A stretch of 48,000 nucleotides of DNA. Source: Owenia fusiformis. Taxonomy: Eukaryota > Annelida > Polychaeta > Sabellida > Oweniidae. A program made the translations under genes and the position numbers. Position 1 is the stretch's first letter. Each line of letters opens with the position of its first letter. A model generated the notes under the pieces. That model made no database searches and had not been told where the DNA came from. It worked only from the letters and a program-made list of their open reading frames with translations. Positions 33,884-44,229 of the stretch are shown here, piece by piece. The stretch is from assembly GCA_903813345.2 (NCBI GenBank), contig CAIIXF020000028.1, positions 1-48,000 of the forward strand. The letters are read 5' to 3'.

Positions 33884-35322
33884 TAGACTCCAGATGAAAT
33901 CTGGAGTCTATTGTTTTCGTCAGTTTTCTTATTCTTCCTATTATTATTCTTTTTCTAAACGAGTTTTCTCAATAACATTAAGGTCTTCAGTAAAGTCAAT
34001 CATTTGGTCAATTTAGGTCCAGTATCTAGTTCCTCGGAAATTGGTTCAAATTTTTATCTAGGTCAAAAGTCGATAACTAGGTCAAATCCAGTACTTTGTC
34101 ACTTTTTCGATTTTCTCGGTCGTCCTTCAATATTTTGATCCCGGTTTTTTTCATTGTGTTCCTCATAAAAAAGTAGAAAATCTAGGGTCAATTTATTTTA
34201 TTGGTATCTCAAACCGATTTCAAGATATCAGTGTCCGAAAACGAGGTCCAAAAAAAGTTCTCCAAATCCAATGTTGAGGATATTAGTCTTTTAAGAAATT
34301 TTCTCAGGATTCCGAATCTGAAAAACAAATTTCGATCTGACTTCCGGTTCAGAAGTTATGGCGTTTTGAAAATTCAAAATTCGCTAAATTTGGTGCCCCA
34401 TGTTAATTCAATGGGAAAAAATATTTTTTTGAAGTGTAAAATACGAGATATAGACTAAGCACAGCTAAACATAATGGAAGCCCATAAAAGAAGGGGACCT
34501 CAAAACCTTCTTTTCATAAAAATTTGGACACCAAAATGCCTAGGTAAAAATCTAGGTCAAATTCAAAGTTTTTCCTTTTTTACGATTCTGACACCACGGA
34601 GTAATTATATTCTTCGAAATTTTGTATACATGTAGCCAAGAGTGTGCTAATAGTGTCTTTTGCCGTCAGAAAGTATTTTGCCCCACTTTTGAGGTATGGT
34701 GTCCGAAAAGTAGGTCAAAATAAAAAGTTCTCCAAATTGAACGTATGAGTTATGAATTAAGGCCAGGATTTCCCCAGCAATCCGAATCTGCAAACCAAAT
34801 TTCGATTCGATTTCCGGTTCGAAAGTTATGGCATTTTGAAATTTCGGGAAAAATCTATCTGATGGTATCCTGATAGAGAGTCAAGAGTAGCGAAGAAAAT
34901 ATTGAAAAATGCACCCGTCCTTCCTTCCTATCCTGTCTGATCCTATCCTTCCTATCTACCCTTCCTTCCTATCCTATCCTTCCTTCCTATTATATCCTAT
35001 CGTATCCTTCTTTCCTATTCTATCCTATCGTCCCTTCCTATTCTTTCCTATCCCTTCTATATATCCTTCCTTCTCATCATTTCCTTCCTATCCTTCATAA
35101 CCTATCCTATTCTTCTTTCCTATTCTATCCTATTTTTCCTTCCTATTCTATCCTATTCTTCCTCCATATTCAATCTACCCATCAATCTTTTTCTGGATGA
35201 CTCAGCTTATTTTTTGATGACTCAGCTTATTCTGGATGACTCGGCTTATTCTGTATGACTGGGCTTAAAATAGTCTAGATCTGGAGTCTGAAATTGAACT
35301 TGTTCAATTTCCCCAGTCTAGT
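33884..35322 (+). mobile_element. Single complete Helentron-like element (1439 bp) inside the endonuclease
   Basis: Starts TAGACTCCAGAT with an 11-bp stem hairpin, then spacer, body start TTTTCTCAATAACATTAAGG, core, (TATCC)n tract about 34915-35165, GATGACTC repeats, ATCTGGAGTCT, hairpin GAAATTGAAC-TT-GTTCAATTTC and CTAGT ending 35322. The DR1 is degraded here (AGGTCAAAAGTCG). Removing it joins GAATTAT to TTTCCATG, and the minus-strand host reads HRIMENNSNIIGL without a lost or gained base. It is a clean, un-nested copy that independently fixes both termini. Confidence 0.9.
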
Positions 35323-35437
35323 TTTCCATGATTCTGTGGTCTAATGCTTGACAGCGAGTCCCATAATTAGCCCCTATACTTCTGATATTGGAGAAAAGTA
35401 TGTTTACTCCTAGAGGACTTGTTGGACCAAGATTCAT
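35323..35437 (-). pseudogene. Non-LTR retrotransposon ORF2, N-terminus of endonuclease
   Basis: From a Met codon at 35435-35437 the minus strand reads MNLGPTSPLGVNILFSNIRS, then RCQALDHRIME at the boundary with the 33884-35322 element. NILFSNIRS corresponds to the first endonuclease block (xILFLNIRSLxxK) of non-LTR elements, and the N after it to a metal-ligand asparagine. It continues as NNSNIIGL on the far side of the insertion, the position of the xIIxLTET block, where a stop and frameshift follow. Confidence 0.8.
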
Positions 35438-36885
35438 ATGGATGTATCCTGATAGAAGCAAAGTTAACTGAATGATGTTTGGCTGATAAAAGTAAATGGC
35501 CAGCCCAGGAGTTAAACAAGCCGTTATAGTATAAACAAATTGAGTTTGTTAAGATAAATCTTCATGGTATTGTTTCTATGCTTAATTAAGTTAACAAAAA
35601 TGCTCATGTGATTGAGTACTTGAAGCACTTGGTTTAGAAGTAAATCTCCAGCTGCGAAGATGATAAATATTGAATTAAGGTGTTTCTCTACCATGCGAGA
35701 AAACCAGTTATCAAGTAAGTAATATGCAGTGAAAAATGAGAGGATCACAATGCATAAAATATTAATTATGGGTGGACAGAAACAAGGTATTTTCCGGGGT
35801 GAGAGATCTTTTGAGTATTAAAGGTACCTATGCTCGACCCCCATTGGACTTTATTAATCCCCATTAAAATCATTTGCCATCAGCACCATTACCCACAAGG
35901 ACCCAGCATATAGTTTTACATTTTTGTCAGAGAGATTTTGCATTGATGGTTTGAAGTATTTGCAGCTCAGTAATACCACACTTATTCGTTTGTTTGAATT
36001 TAGAAGAAAAAAATACTAAGGCAATCATAATTAATGACATATTGCACATGTATAAACAGAATATGCAAGTTTTGGCACCATTTTTTCAGTTTGGGCTGAA
36101 CTCGCAGAGGACTGGGAAATGTTTCAATTAAAATCAGATTATAGGTTTAAGGCAGTTCCGCAAGTGTGAAATAGATTTAGGAAACAATTTGTTATAATTC
36201 CAACTTATTTATCAAAATGTTCTTGACCTTAAGTTATAGGTCTTATGATATTCAAGTTTTCATTTAATGATCAAATGTTTCTTATTCAATTAGAAATATA
36301 TTGGTGATCCTATAAGTTTTTATTAAACACCAACTGGGATATTGATCATGCGGATCCACCTACAAGGCAGAATGAAAGAGTGTGGCACATATTTTAGGCA
36401 CATTTAAAATAGGAGTCAATGTCCTCAGGTGGGTAAAATAATGTTTGTGTGATTTGGCATTTATGTTAAGAAATGAATCAAAATAAAGCAGCAGACATGG
36501 AGCATAAAATAAATGTTCAGTGGTTGTCCATATAACAATCAGCAACCATGAGTAGGCATTGCTGTGCATGACTCAACCTCAGACCAAAGGTGAGTATATT
36601 TCAACACAAATGTTTGCCATCACAGGTTCCAGCTGGCATAATAAGGTATATAGGATGTGGTTCATTTGTTTCCAACACAGTCAAAAGTATTCACATGTAA
36701 ATTAACTCAAACTTTTGAGATCAATGTTCTCAAATGCTTATACCACTCGAACTGATTGGGTATTATGGTCAAGCTGAGACCTATATGAGAAACAATGAGC
36801 AAGTCAAAACAAACAGATTATTTCATGGCAAACAGTCGTGCCAAAAGTAAGATAAGGGGAATATTAACCCTTTGGTTTTTGATGT
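35438..36885. other. Region between retrotransposon ORF1 and ORF2, no gene recognised
   Basis: About 1.45 kb separate the ORF1 stop from the ORF2 start, long for an inter-ORF spacer. Short minus-strand open frames (35524-35748 and 36360-36569) show no motif. It may contain a further unrecognised insertion; no terminal repeats were found. Confidence 0.4.
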
Positions 36886-37253
36886 TTAGGATACAAAAAT
36901 CTGCTCAATATTGTCGAAAATATCCACTTGCACCTTCCTCCCAGCTTCGTTTGAGGCGCATATCTTCCCATTGAATGACCAACAGTCCTTTACAGCCTTA
37001 CTCTGTTTGAGCCTCCGCAGTAGGTTTGAGTTTTGGGGCGACAGGTCCTCGTAAATCACGATTCTTGTTCCCTTCATGAGCTTTCTGCCCTGTAGAACCT
37101 TGTCACGGACTTTTTGGTTGTGAAATCTCACAATCATGGGATGAGGTTTCTCCTTGTTCCTTCTGTAGATCCTATGCGCTACTTCTATGTCCTCAGCTGA
37201 GGGTGCAGAATCAGCAAGCTTTTGTAGCGAAGCGACCACCTTTTCAATATAGT
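36886..37253 (-). pseudogene. Non-LTR retrotransposon ORF1, C-terminal RNA-binding part
   Basis: The minus strand reads IEKVVASLQKLADS at the insertion boundary, then IEVAHRIYRRNKEKPHPMIV, RFHNQKVRDKVL and TRIVIYEDLSP, stopping at 36886. This is the RRM-like and C-terminal region of L1-type ORF1 proteins, which chaperone the retrotransposon RNA (characteristic IxxxHRxG, PRPIIVRF and KVLxxxR blocks). The frame here is open. The N-terminal coiled coil is at 38301-38600, separated by the 37254-38300 insertion; the two halves are in the same frame once the insertion and one target copy are removed. Confidence 0.88.
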
Positions 37254-38300
37254 GTATTTATTGCATCAATATTCGTAACATTAATATCTTCGGTTTTTAC
37301 CCCACGGAGTAAGTTAAACCGAACATAAACAAAACCAGTTACAACAAATGGTACCTACTATCCCAAATATAATGGACTGTCTTATACAACAAATATGTAA
37401 GATGCTTCAAAACTGTATTCGATCCGATCAAATATAAATTTGATAAGTATTTTAAATATGTGCGATGCCAAGTACCATTCGTATTGGGTAAACATATTCA
37501 TTTGTGGTAAACATATTCATTTGTGGGGTAAGTCACGTGACTTACCGAATGATTTTATATAAACCAATCTTCACTGTTTTGATGTGGGGTAAGTCACGTG
37601 ACTTCGGCCACGTGACTTGCGCCATCTATATATTCAAAGAGCTCTGGTGCGATTCTCCAATTGCGAAAACGTATCATCTATTTAGAAAGGATCGCTTGTA
37701 GCCTCATGCCTGTTGCAATGATCTAATAACTTCTCAATTTACTCTCTGAATTGTGAATATGAATCGTGTTCAAATTCTTTTTCCTCGCTTGTTTCATCCA
37801 TTTTGAAATAATTTCTACGTCACTGGTCACGTGATTTTACCGAATTGTTTTATGCTACATGCAGCATGAGTAATTTATGTGGGGTAAGTCACGTGACTTA
37901 CCCCACATGATTTTATGCGAAAGTACATGTCATTAATTATGTGGGGTAAGTCACTATATGTTCGTGCTATTTTGTACTCTGTGATTGTTCGGTAAATGAA
38001 CATTGTTTGGTTCTAAAGTATATTTGTATTTGATGCGTGTTCTAAATATATGTGTCAACTGTCTTTGTTTGTGTGTGTACATGTACTTAAATATGTGATA
38101 TTTTACCAAACACTGAATAAGATAAACCGCATATACAAGTGCATTTACCACATATATAGGTACACAAATCAAATATAAATGTGTAAAAACAAATCATTTA
38201 TTACGTATTTCGAATTATTTTAATAGAGTGGAATATCGAATGGTCGTAATCAAATACAAAAGTGTGAAAATCGAATAAAGATGCAGAAAAAATTCCATAT
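37254..38300. mobile_element. Unclassified 1047-bp insertion with 11-bp target duplication and CACGTG palindromes
   Basis: TTCAATATAGT at 37243-37253 and TTCAATACAGT at 38301-38311 flank the segment (one mismatch) and removing one copy rejoins ORF1 in frame. No terminal inverted repeat, poly-A tail or coding frame was found. It contains several palindromes centred on CACGTG: a 20-bp one at 37527-37546, a 14-bp one at 37591-37604 with an adjacent CCACGTGACTTG, GGTCACGTGA at 37825-37834, and a perfect 32-bp palindrome at 37877-37908, plus a half copy at about 37939. An 11-bp duplication is compatible with Mutator-like or retroposed DNA; neither is shown. Confidence 0.7.
37877..37908. repeat. 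Perfect 32-bp palindrome centred on CACGTG
   Basis: ATGTGGGGTAAGTCAC is followed directly by its exact inverse GTGACTTACCCCACAT. The same GGGGTAAGTCACGTGACTT core recurs at about 37526 and 37586, and a half copy at about 37940. Confidence 0.95.
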
Positions 38301-38600
38301 TTCAATACAGTTCTCATCCTATTGGGGGATGCCCAGTATTCTCGAGTGACTTTTCCTACTATATTGATTATTGTGGTTAGCCTGAACCTGTACATCATTA
38401 ACATTGGTCTTAAGTCCAGCTATGTCACGCTTCAGAGACTTGTTTTCAGCTTTTAGAATTTCAATTTCTTTCATATATCCAGAGATCTCTTCCTTTACAG
38501 TTTGTTTGAGACCCTCCAATAGCTCTATCCTAAAGCCACTAAGGTCTCGTACAGTTACAGGAGCATCACTGTTATTAGCTGATGCCCTTCTAGTAGCCAT
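38301..38600 (-). pseudogene. Non-LTR retrotransposon ORF1, N-terminal coiled-coil part
   Basis: From Met at 38600 the minus strand reads MATRRASANN, RDLSGFRIELLEGLKQTVKE, then the heptad-rich IEILKAENKSLKRDIAGLK and NNQYSRKSHSRILGIPQ before a TAG stop at 38319. The leucine/isoleucine heptads are the trimerising coiled coil and QYSRRxNxRIxGIPE is the usual junction to the RRM-like domain of L1-type ORF1. The TAG sits where GIPE-E/Q would continue, so it looks like a single-base stop; reading through it leads to DENCIEKVVASL on the other side of the insertion. Little sequence upstream can be assigned as 5' UTR. Confidence 0.88.
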
Positions 38601-40813
38601 AGTGTTGATATTTTATTCCAACTTGTATATTTGTAGCAATAAATTTGGTAAAAACTGGAGCTAACAAAATTCCTGTCTACATCCTTTGCACTACTTTAAC
38701 CCCAGAAACTTAAGTCGCGAGGTGTAAAACAGTGAAAACAAATAAGTGTTAAAAATTGGCATTTTCATGTAATTGAACATAGCTGAAACTAAACGTATTT
38801 TTGTTGATCATTTTATGTATTCTAAAATATAATGCCTTTATCTGAACTTCGTCATCATACTTTTTGATCGTTCCGATTGTAAGTAGCTTTGATATCTGGC
38901 TCCTTATTAGTGAATTTCGTGAAATTGTCAATGTTACAGGACAATACACTTTTGAAAACATGTCATAATAACATGTCACATGTCTCAATAATAAATGGTC
39001 GGATCTTTTAATTTTGGTTATGCTGGCATAGTGAGAACATTCATCCAGAGTGTGATGAGAGCACTGTATTTTGTCTCCATCTATTACTGATAATATAGAC
39101 CCAATAAAGTTAAATTAATGTAAAATTTATTCTGTGAAAATCGACATGGTCGTTAAAACACACCCACATGGCATTAGGGGAATCCGAGAAAAATAAGTTG
39201 TATGTGGTTAGCAAGTCCCTGATTCAGTTAACAGACCATCCTGTCCCAAATCGTGATACTAATTGTGATTGAATTACAATGAGCATTATCTGAAAAATTC
39301 TGAAAATTCACCATTTTCTTGTGAAAAAACGACCAAGATGTTATTCAAACATAGGCAGCATTCTCGTGTAAAGATGGGCACTATTTAAGAAAACAATATA
39401 TCCACTCCGTTTTAATGAAAACATTTTACGAAATAACCAGCACAACCCCATTTAAGAGCGAATATAGTGTGAAACTGTGACAATCGACATGCGTGAAAAT
39501 CGACATGGTTATACCATTGAACTCAAAGCAGTAAGTGAGTAAATAAGTCATTTGCATAAATCACAGATAGATTGATCTGATTTTATATGATAACCAATAC
39601 TCTGATAACATATTTATAACAGTTTTCCGGTATTATTACGCATAAAGATCAATTGATAGACGATGAAAAGATAACAGCTAAAAAGTTTTCTCTTTGTTCA
39701 GCGTACTTTTTCCAAATTATTTGGAACTACCATTAGCATAATTTACCGAAAGGTTTTCACTACAAAAATCATTATGAAGACCATTATAACCCAAAATGTG
39801 TCAACCTCTGTAAATAGCGTTTCGTTCAGTTTATTCCCGGGGATTTCAGACTTCAATCATAAAGTCTATTAACGTTTCGGTTCAGTTTCCTTTTCAATGA
39901 ATGCATCATTCTCAATGGTGAACAGCATAAACAGGCATTTCTAATTTGTAATTATAATATGAAATATTTTATAGCTTTTCGACGATGTTTATTTGCTTAA
40001 GATCTGATCTACCAGATACATTATCACGATCTGATATATACGATTCAGTATGCCTTCGTCAAACGTAATTCGTTGCAAAATGTACAGAGGAAAATAAAAA
40101 GTAATCAATGTCCGAGAATAAAAAAAAACAAAAAATCAAGACATGCGGTGCATAAAATTACGTTCCTCATTGAAATTATATCCCCAATCTAACTAGCATC
40201 GAACAAGCACAAGATGCATGCGACGATAAAGGCAACGGGTTAAGCGAGATGATTTTCTCCCCTCTTCGAAAAATAAAACCGGTGTGAAAGAAATGATGGT
40301 CCCCCAGGGATTATGGTCCCCTTTCTTAACGGCCCTTACTGGCCCTGATTGTGTATAAGATAATGAGGGAAAGAGTTGTATTTAGGTCGCCATATAAATC
40401 ATGGAGAGTAGGACCATAATTTGATAGGACCTCCTACCCTTTTACACCTGCCATTAAAAACCTCAAATTAATGCGGAAAAGGTACGCGATCAATCAAAGA
40501 CATGTAAATGTTCCAAATCTTAATTTATTATTTAATTATTATTTAATTTATTTATTAATTAAAATGAACTGTTTCGTGTGTGGCAAAGCTCAGAATAAAG
40601 TTACACGCCGTTCTAACATACACTCATGCAAAACAACTCAACATCAGCTCGAACACCTGTTCCATTAACACGACGTCTAAAGAAATCATTTATGAGCTTA
40701 TGTCGCTGCGCTCAAACGCGCATAAATGTCAAATATACAATGCAAATATATAAACAAGTACTTCATCTTATGTGTTTTACTAGGTATTAAACACATTTAT
40801 GTTTTACTGTACA
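38601..40813. other. Intergenic, no gene recognised
   Basis: AT-rich, stop-dense sequence. The first ~100 bases may be 5' UTR of the retrotransposon. GTGAAAATCGACATGGT occurs at about 39136 and again at about 39494. About 40265-40400 is richer in C (GGTCCCCCAGGG). A short frame with MNCFVCGKAQ (40471-40668) has two cysteines but is too short to assign. Confidence 0.45.
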
Positions 40814-40815
40814 TA

Positions 40816-41004
40816 CAGGGTGATCCAGAAGTAACGTCAAAGACATTGTAATTTCAAAAGTATTCATCAGATCTTCATGAAATTTGGTATACATGTACCC
40901 ACAACATTTCTGAGTTACCATCTCAAAGATTGGAATTCAATCATTTCATTGGTTGAAATTATGGTTGCTATAGTAACCCGATATCGCGTAACCCGGGGCA
41001 AATT
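40816..41004 (+). repeat. Left inverted repeat of mariner
   Basis: 189 bp, much longer than the ~30 bp usual for mariners. Its inner part has GGTTGCTATAGTAACC (40963-40978), an X-box-like palindrome, and ATATCGCGTAACCCGGGGC. The partner repeat is 42589-42777. Confidence 0.93.
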
Positions 41005-41237
41005 GAAGAGAAACCATAACGTTTTTGTGAATTTCTCTAATTTAAAAAGTCAGTAACATTTGAAAATGTTCATTGTTTGTTTTCTATGATTTTTATATTT
41101 GTTGCCATGGTAACAAATATGTAATAGTTGTGATGTCACAATAGGCATTCATAAAAAGCTTTCAATTTCTTTGAATTGCTTCAATCATCCATGACAAATA
41201 CTAACATGACCAAGGACACTAACCCACCCAATTCAAG

Positions 41238-42473
41238 ATGGCGCCAAGTCAGAGTAAAATAGAGCAAAGAACAAACATTAAGTTCTGTGTAAAGTTGGGG
41301 AAAGGTGTAAAAGAGACTATAAGACAGATAAAGAAGGCATATGGTAAAGCTGCCATTGCTGAGAGAAACATTTACAGGTGGTTTAACAAGTATTCCAGTG
41401 GATATGATGAAGTGGTAGACAAGCAGCGAGGAGGCAGGCCAGTGTCGTCATTCGATGATCAAACCATCAAAGCAATTGAAGCTGATGTTATGGACAATAG
41501 GCAAATTTCTATCAGAGAATTGGCTGAAAAACACGATCTGAGCTATGGGACTGTGCAACGGATACTGACAAAGAACTGTTTGTTAAAGAAGGTGTCTGCT
41601 AAATGGGTGCCGCATGACTTGACACAGGAGCAGAAAGACCGGCGTGTTAAGGCTTCAAGGGACTTTCTTGCAAAATATCGGAGAGATGGAGATGACTTTC
41701 TTAACAAGATCATTACGAGTGACGAATCATTGCTATCATTCTACATCCCAGAGACCAAGCAACAAAGTTCATCGTGGAAACATGACAACTCCCCAACACC
41801 AACCAAGCCTAAAATAGTACCAGGAATTCCACAAAAGAAACAAATGGTTGTGACATTCTTTGACATTAGAGGAATGGTGTTAACCCATTTTGTTCCCATT
41901 GGCCAGAGAATTAATGCCGTTTACATTGCAAAGGTAAGATATCATTTGTTCTAATAATACATCATACTGTGAATTTTATTTTTAAATTAAAGTATTTAAA
42001 TGTTGTTCACTGTCAATATAATTATAACTCCATGGCCATGATTCAAATCCAAATCCAATCAATGAAACAACTGGTTTAACAACCATTAAACATTTGTTTT
42101 TCAGGTTCTGAAGCGTGATCTTCAACGTTCCCTGAGGAAAAAGCGTCCCGGACATCTGCAGCAGTTTATCTTGCATTGGGACAATGCCCCTACGCACACT
42201 GCAATCCTGACCAGCAACACAGTCCAAACACTTGGATTTCAACAACTTGAACATGCCCCTTATTCACCTGATCTTGCCCCCAGTGACTTTTATTTGTATG
42301 GGGTACTAAAAAGAAACCTTAGTGGAAATAATTTTCAATCCTGTGAGGAATTGAAAAATGCCGTAGTACTAGCCCTACAAGGAATGAGTTCTAATGGATT
42401 TAATTCTGTGTTCAAGGAATGGGTATCCAGACATGAGAAATGTGTTGCAAATGGTGGCAATTATGTAGAATGA
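41238..42473 (+). CDS. Mariner transposase (DD34D), two exons
   Basis: Exons 41238-41933 and 42105-42473 join in phase 0 into 354 residues, the usual mariner size. The 171-bp intron has GTAAGA at its start and TTTTTCAG at its end; without splicing the frame stops seven codons after AK, at 41954. The N-terminal half carries the paired helix-turn-helix DNA-binding region (about 5-115) and the WVPHDL motif at 123-128, a mariner hallmark. The catalytic domain has Asp162 (TSDES), Asp258 (HWDNAPTHTA) and Asp293 (SPDLAPSDFY); 34 residues between the last two gives DD34D. It binds the terminal repeats and cuts and pastes the element into TA. The start ATG is preceded by AAG (AAGATGG, good context). 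An AATAAA lies at 42519-42526. No disabling change was seen. Introns are unusual in mariner transposases; an alternative is that this is a diverged intronless copy with a coincidental insert, but the frame restoration argues against that. Confidence 0.93.
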
Positions 42474-42588
42474 ACTATTATTAGTAACTGTGCAATAGTA
42501 TGATTTATATTGTTGTGAAATAAAATGTTGAGGATATAACAATTTCAGATCTTGTTGATATTTTGAGATTACGCATTACACGTTAAGT

Positions 42589-42777
42589 AATTTGCCCCGG
42601 GTTACGCGATATCGGGTTACTATAGCAACCATAATTTCAACCAATGAAATGATTGAATTCCAATCTTTGAGATGGTAACTCAGAAATGTTGTGGGTACAT
42701 GTATACAAAATTTCATGAAGATCTGATGAATACTTTTGAAATTACAATGTCTTTGACGTTACTTCTGGATCACCCTG
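42589..42777 (-). repeat. Right inverted repeat of mariner
   Basis: Mirror of 40816-41004, from AATTTGCCCCGGG to CTGGATCACCCTG, ending at the TA duplication. It carries the same X-box-like palindrome (42615-42630). Confidence 0.93.
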
Positions 42778-42779
42778 TA

Positions 42780-44227
42780 CTTTACAGGACACAGTCATGT
42801 TGACATATCCATGCTCATCTCTATAATACGAACATAATATAAACATCATTGCATAAAATAGGGTAGATCTAAATATCCCTCTAAGTGACATATTTTCATT
42901 CACTTATGCCGTGGTCACAAATGCTCCGATTTTTAGCACCGGCGCCCGGCCGATTGAGTATTGTGTTCAAAATTGAATACAATATTGAAAAAAACACTCA
43001 ATCGGCCGGGCGCCGTAGTAAAAATCAGAGCAAATGTGACCACGGCATTAGGCAATGACCTATGAGGTTAAAAATGACAGATAATTATCAGATAATGCTT
43101 ATCTCATTTACACCATTTTTCTTTTTAGAGATCAATCACATGGCATAGCTCAATGTTTTCTTGCATTGAACTTATTAAAAAATTGCAACTTTTAGGTCGA
43201 AAATTCGGCCTAAAAAAGTTATTGTTTTCAGAATATCCTAATCTCAAAGTAATTAAGTTTTCCTTTTTAGAGCTACATCATGTCTTACAGTAAATTGTAA
43301 TTTTGCCATGAACGCTGAAATAAAATGCTTCATTCTTTGTGAAAATTGCGTCAGAATTAGGGAAAATTGGGAAGATGGGTGGATTAGGGACAGTTTAAGA
43401 GATAATCCAATCAACTTGATTATCGTCCTAATATCATTTATTAAAGATAAGACATAGATCTAACAGAGCCATTTGTTTTTGTGGTCAAAGTATTCTTCGA
43501 ACTAAAATTATAGCCCTTTGAAAATGCTTGCCATATCTTACGTGGCTTTTTAATACAAGTACTGAGCACTGGGGACGTTTAGTTTGTTTTCTGATAACAT
43601 AGAATGTAAATGACATTAATCGTTTATAAAATTTTGAATGCCCTGAGTATTTTTAAATGGTATTATTTTAAGTAACTATAAGAAATTATTCCGTGATCCT
43701 TTGAGTGTTATGTCTTTTAGATTTTGCTTCGGTATATCAGAACATGTTAAAGAGGATTTCTCTGGATTATTTGTATGTTTCAAAATATGGGAAATGCAAA
43801 TTGGCAAATAACGTTAAAATTAAGGGACCATATGGAAATTAGATTTAGATCATTTTACCCAAATAAAAGTTGGCATTTATTAGGGAGTTTATAACTCTTT
43901 ATACTATGGCAAACATGTTTAGAAAACTGGCCGAGAAACAACTGAAATAAGAAAATCCATTCTCATTGATGTGCCCATATGTGAATTTAATGCATTCATT
44001 CTCTCCTAATTGCCCATGGAAATTTTTCAAAAACATATTCGCATCCTAACTCTTAAAACATACTTAGAATAATGGAAGACGGAATAAGTAAACAAGAAAA
44101 TCCAATGTTCATTGAAAACATGTCCTTATTTCAAAATTTTCATACAATTGCCCCTGAGAATCTATTAAAAATATTTTTATTTCAATTTACATGTCTTATT
44201 ATCAGTCACAATTAGAATTAAGCCTTT
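42780..44227. other. Intergenic, no gene; contains a MITE
   Basis: AT-rich sequence with frequent stops in all frames. The only structure seen is the 141-bp snapback MITE at 42904-43050. Confidence 0.5.
42904..43050. mobile_element. Snapback MITE with TTA target duplication (Harbinger-like), 141 bp
   Basis: TTA (42904-42906 and 43048-43050) flanks TGCCGTGGTCACA at the left and TGTGACCACGGCA at the right. The arms extend inward as a near-complete inverted repeat of about 53 bp, including GGCGCCCGGCCGATTGAGT and its inverse, so the element folds back almost entirely. A three-base TTA duplication fits PIF/Harbinger. Confidence 0.85.
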
Positions 44228-44229
44228 TA

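Larger units (their letters stand above)
40816..42777 (+). mobile_element. Mariner element with long inverted repeats, apparently intact (1962 bp)
   Basis: Bounded by TA at 40814-40815 and 42778-42779, the target duplication of the Tc1/mariner superfamily. Inverted repeats run from CAGGGTGATCCAGAAG at 40816 to GGGGCAAATT at 41004, and 42589-42777 on the other strand, about 189 bp with one mismatch seen (TTTGGTATAC against TTTTGTATAC). It encodes one transposase with an intron. The near-perfect repeats and open frame indicate a recent insertion. Confidence 0.95.

Noticed and set aside
40471-40668. Short frame containing MNCFVCGKAQNKVTRRSNIH, possible zinc-binding exon
   Set aside because: Two cysteines and a histidine are not enough; no splice signals or homologous domain could be shown.
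41982-42254. 90-codon minus-strand frame
   Set aside because: Antisense to the mariner intron and second exon.
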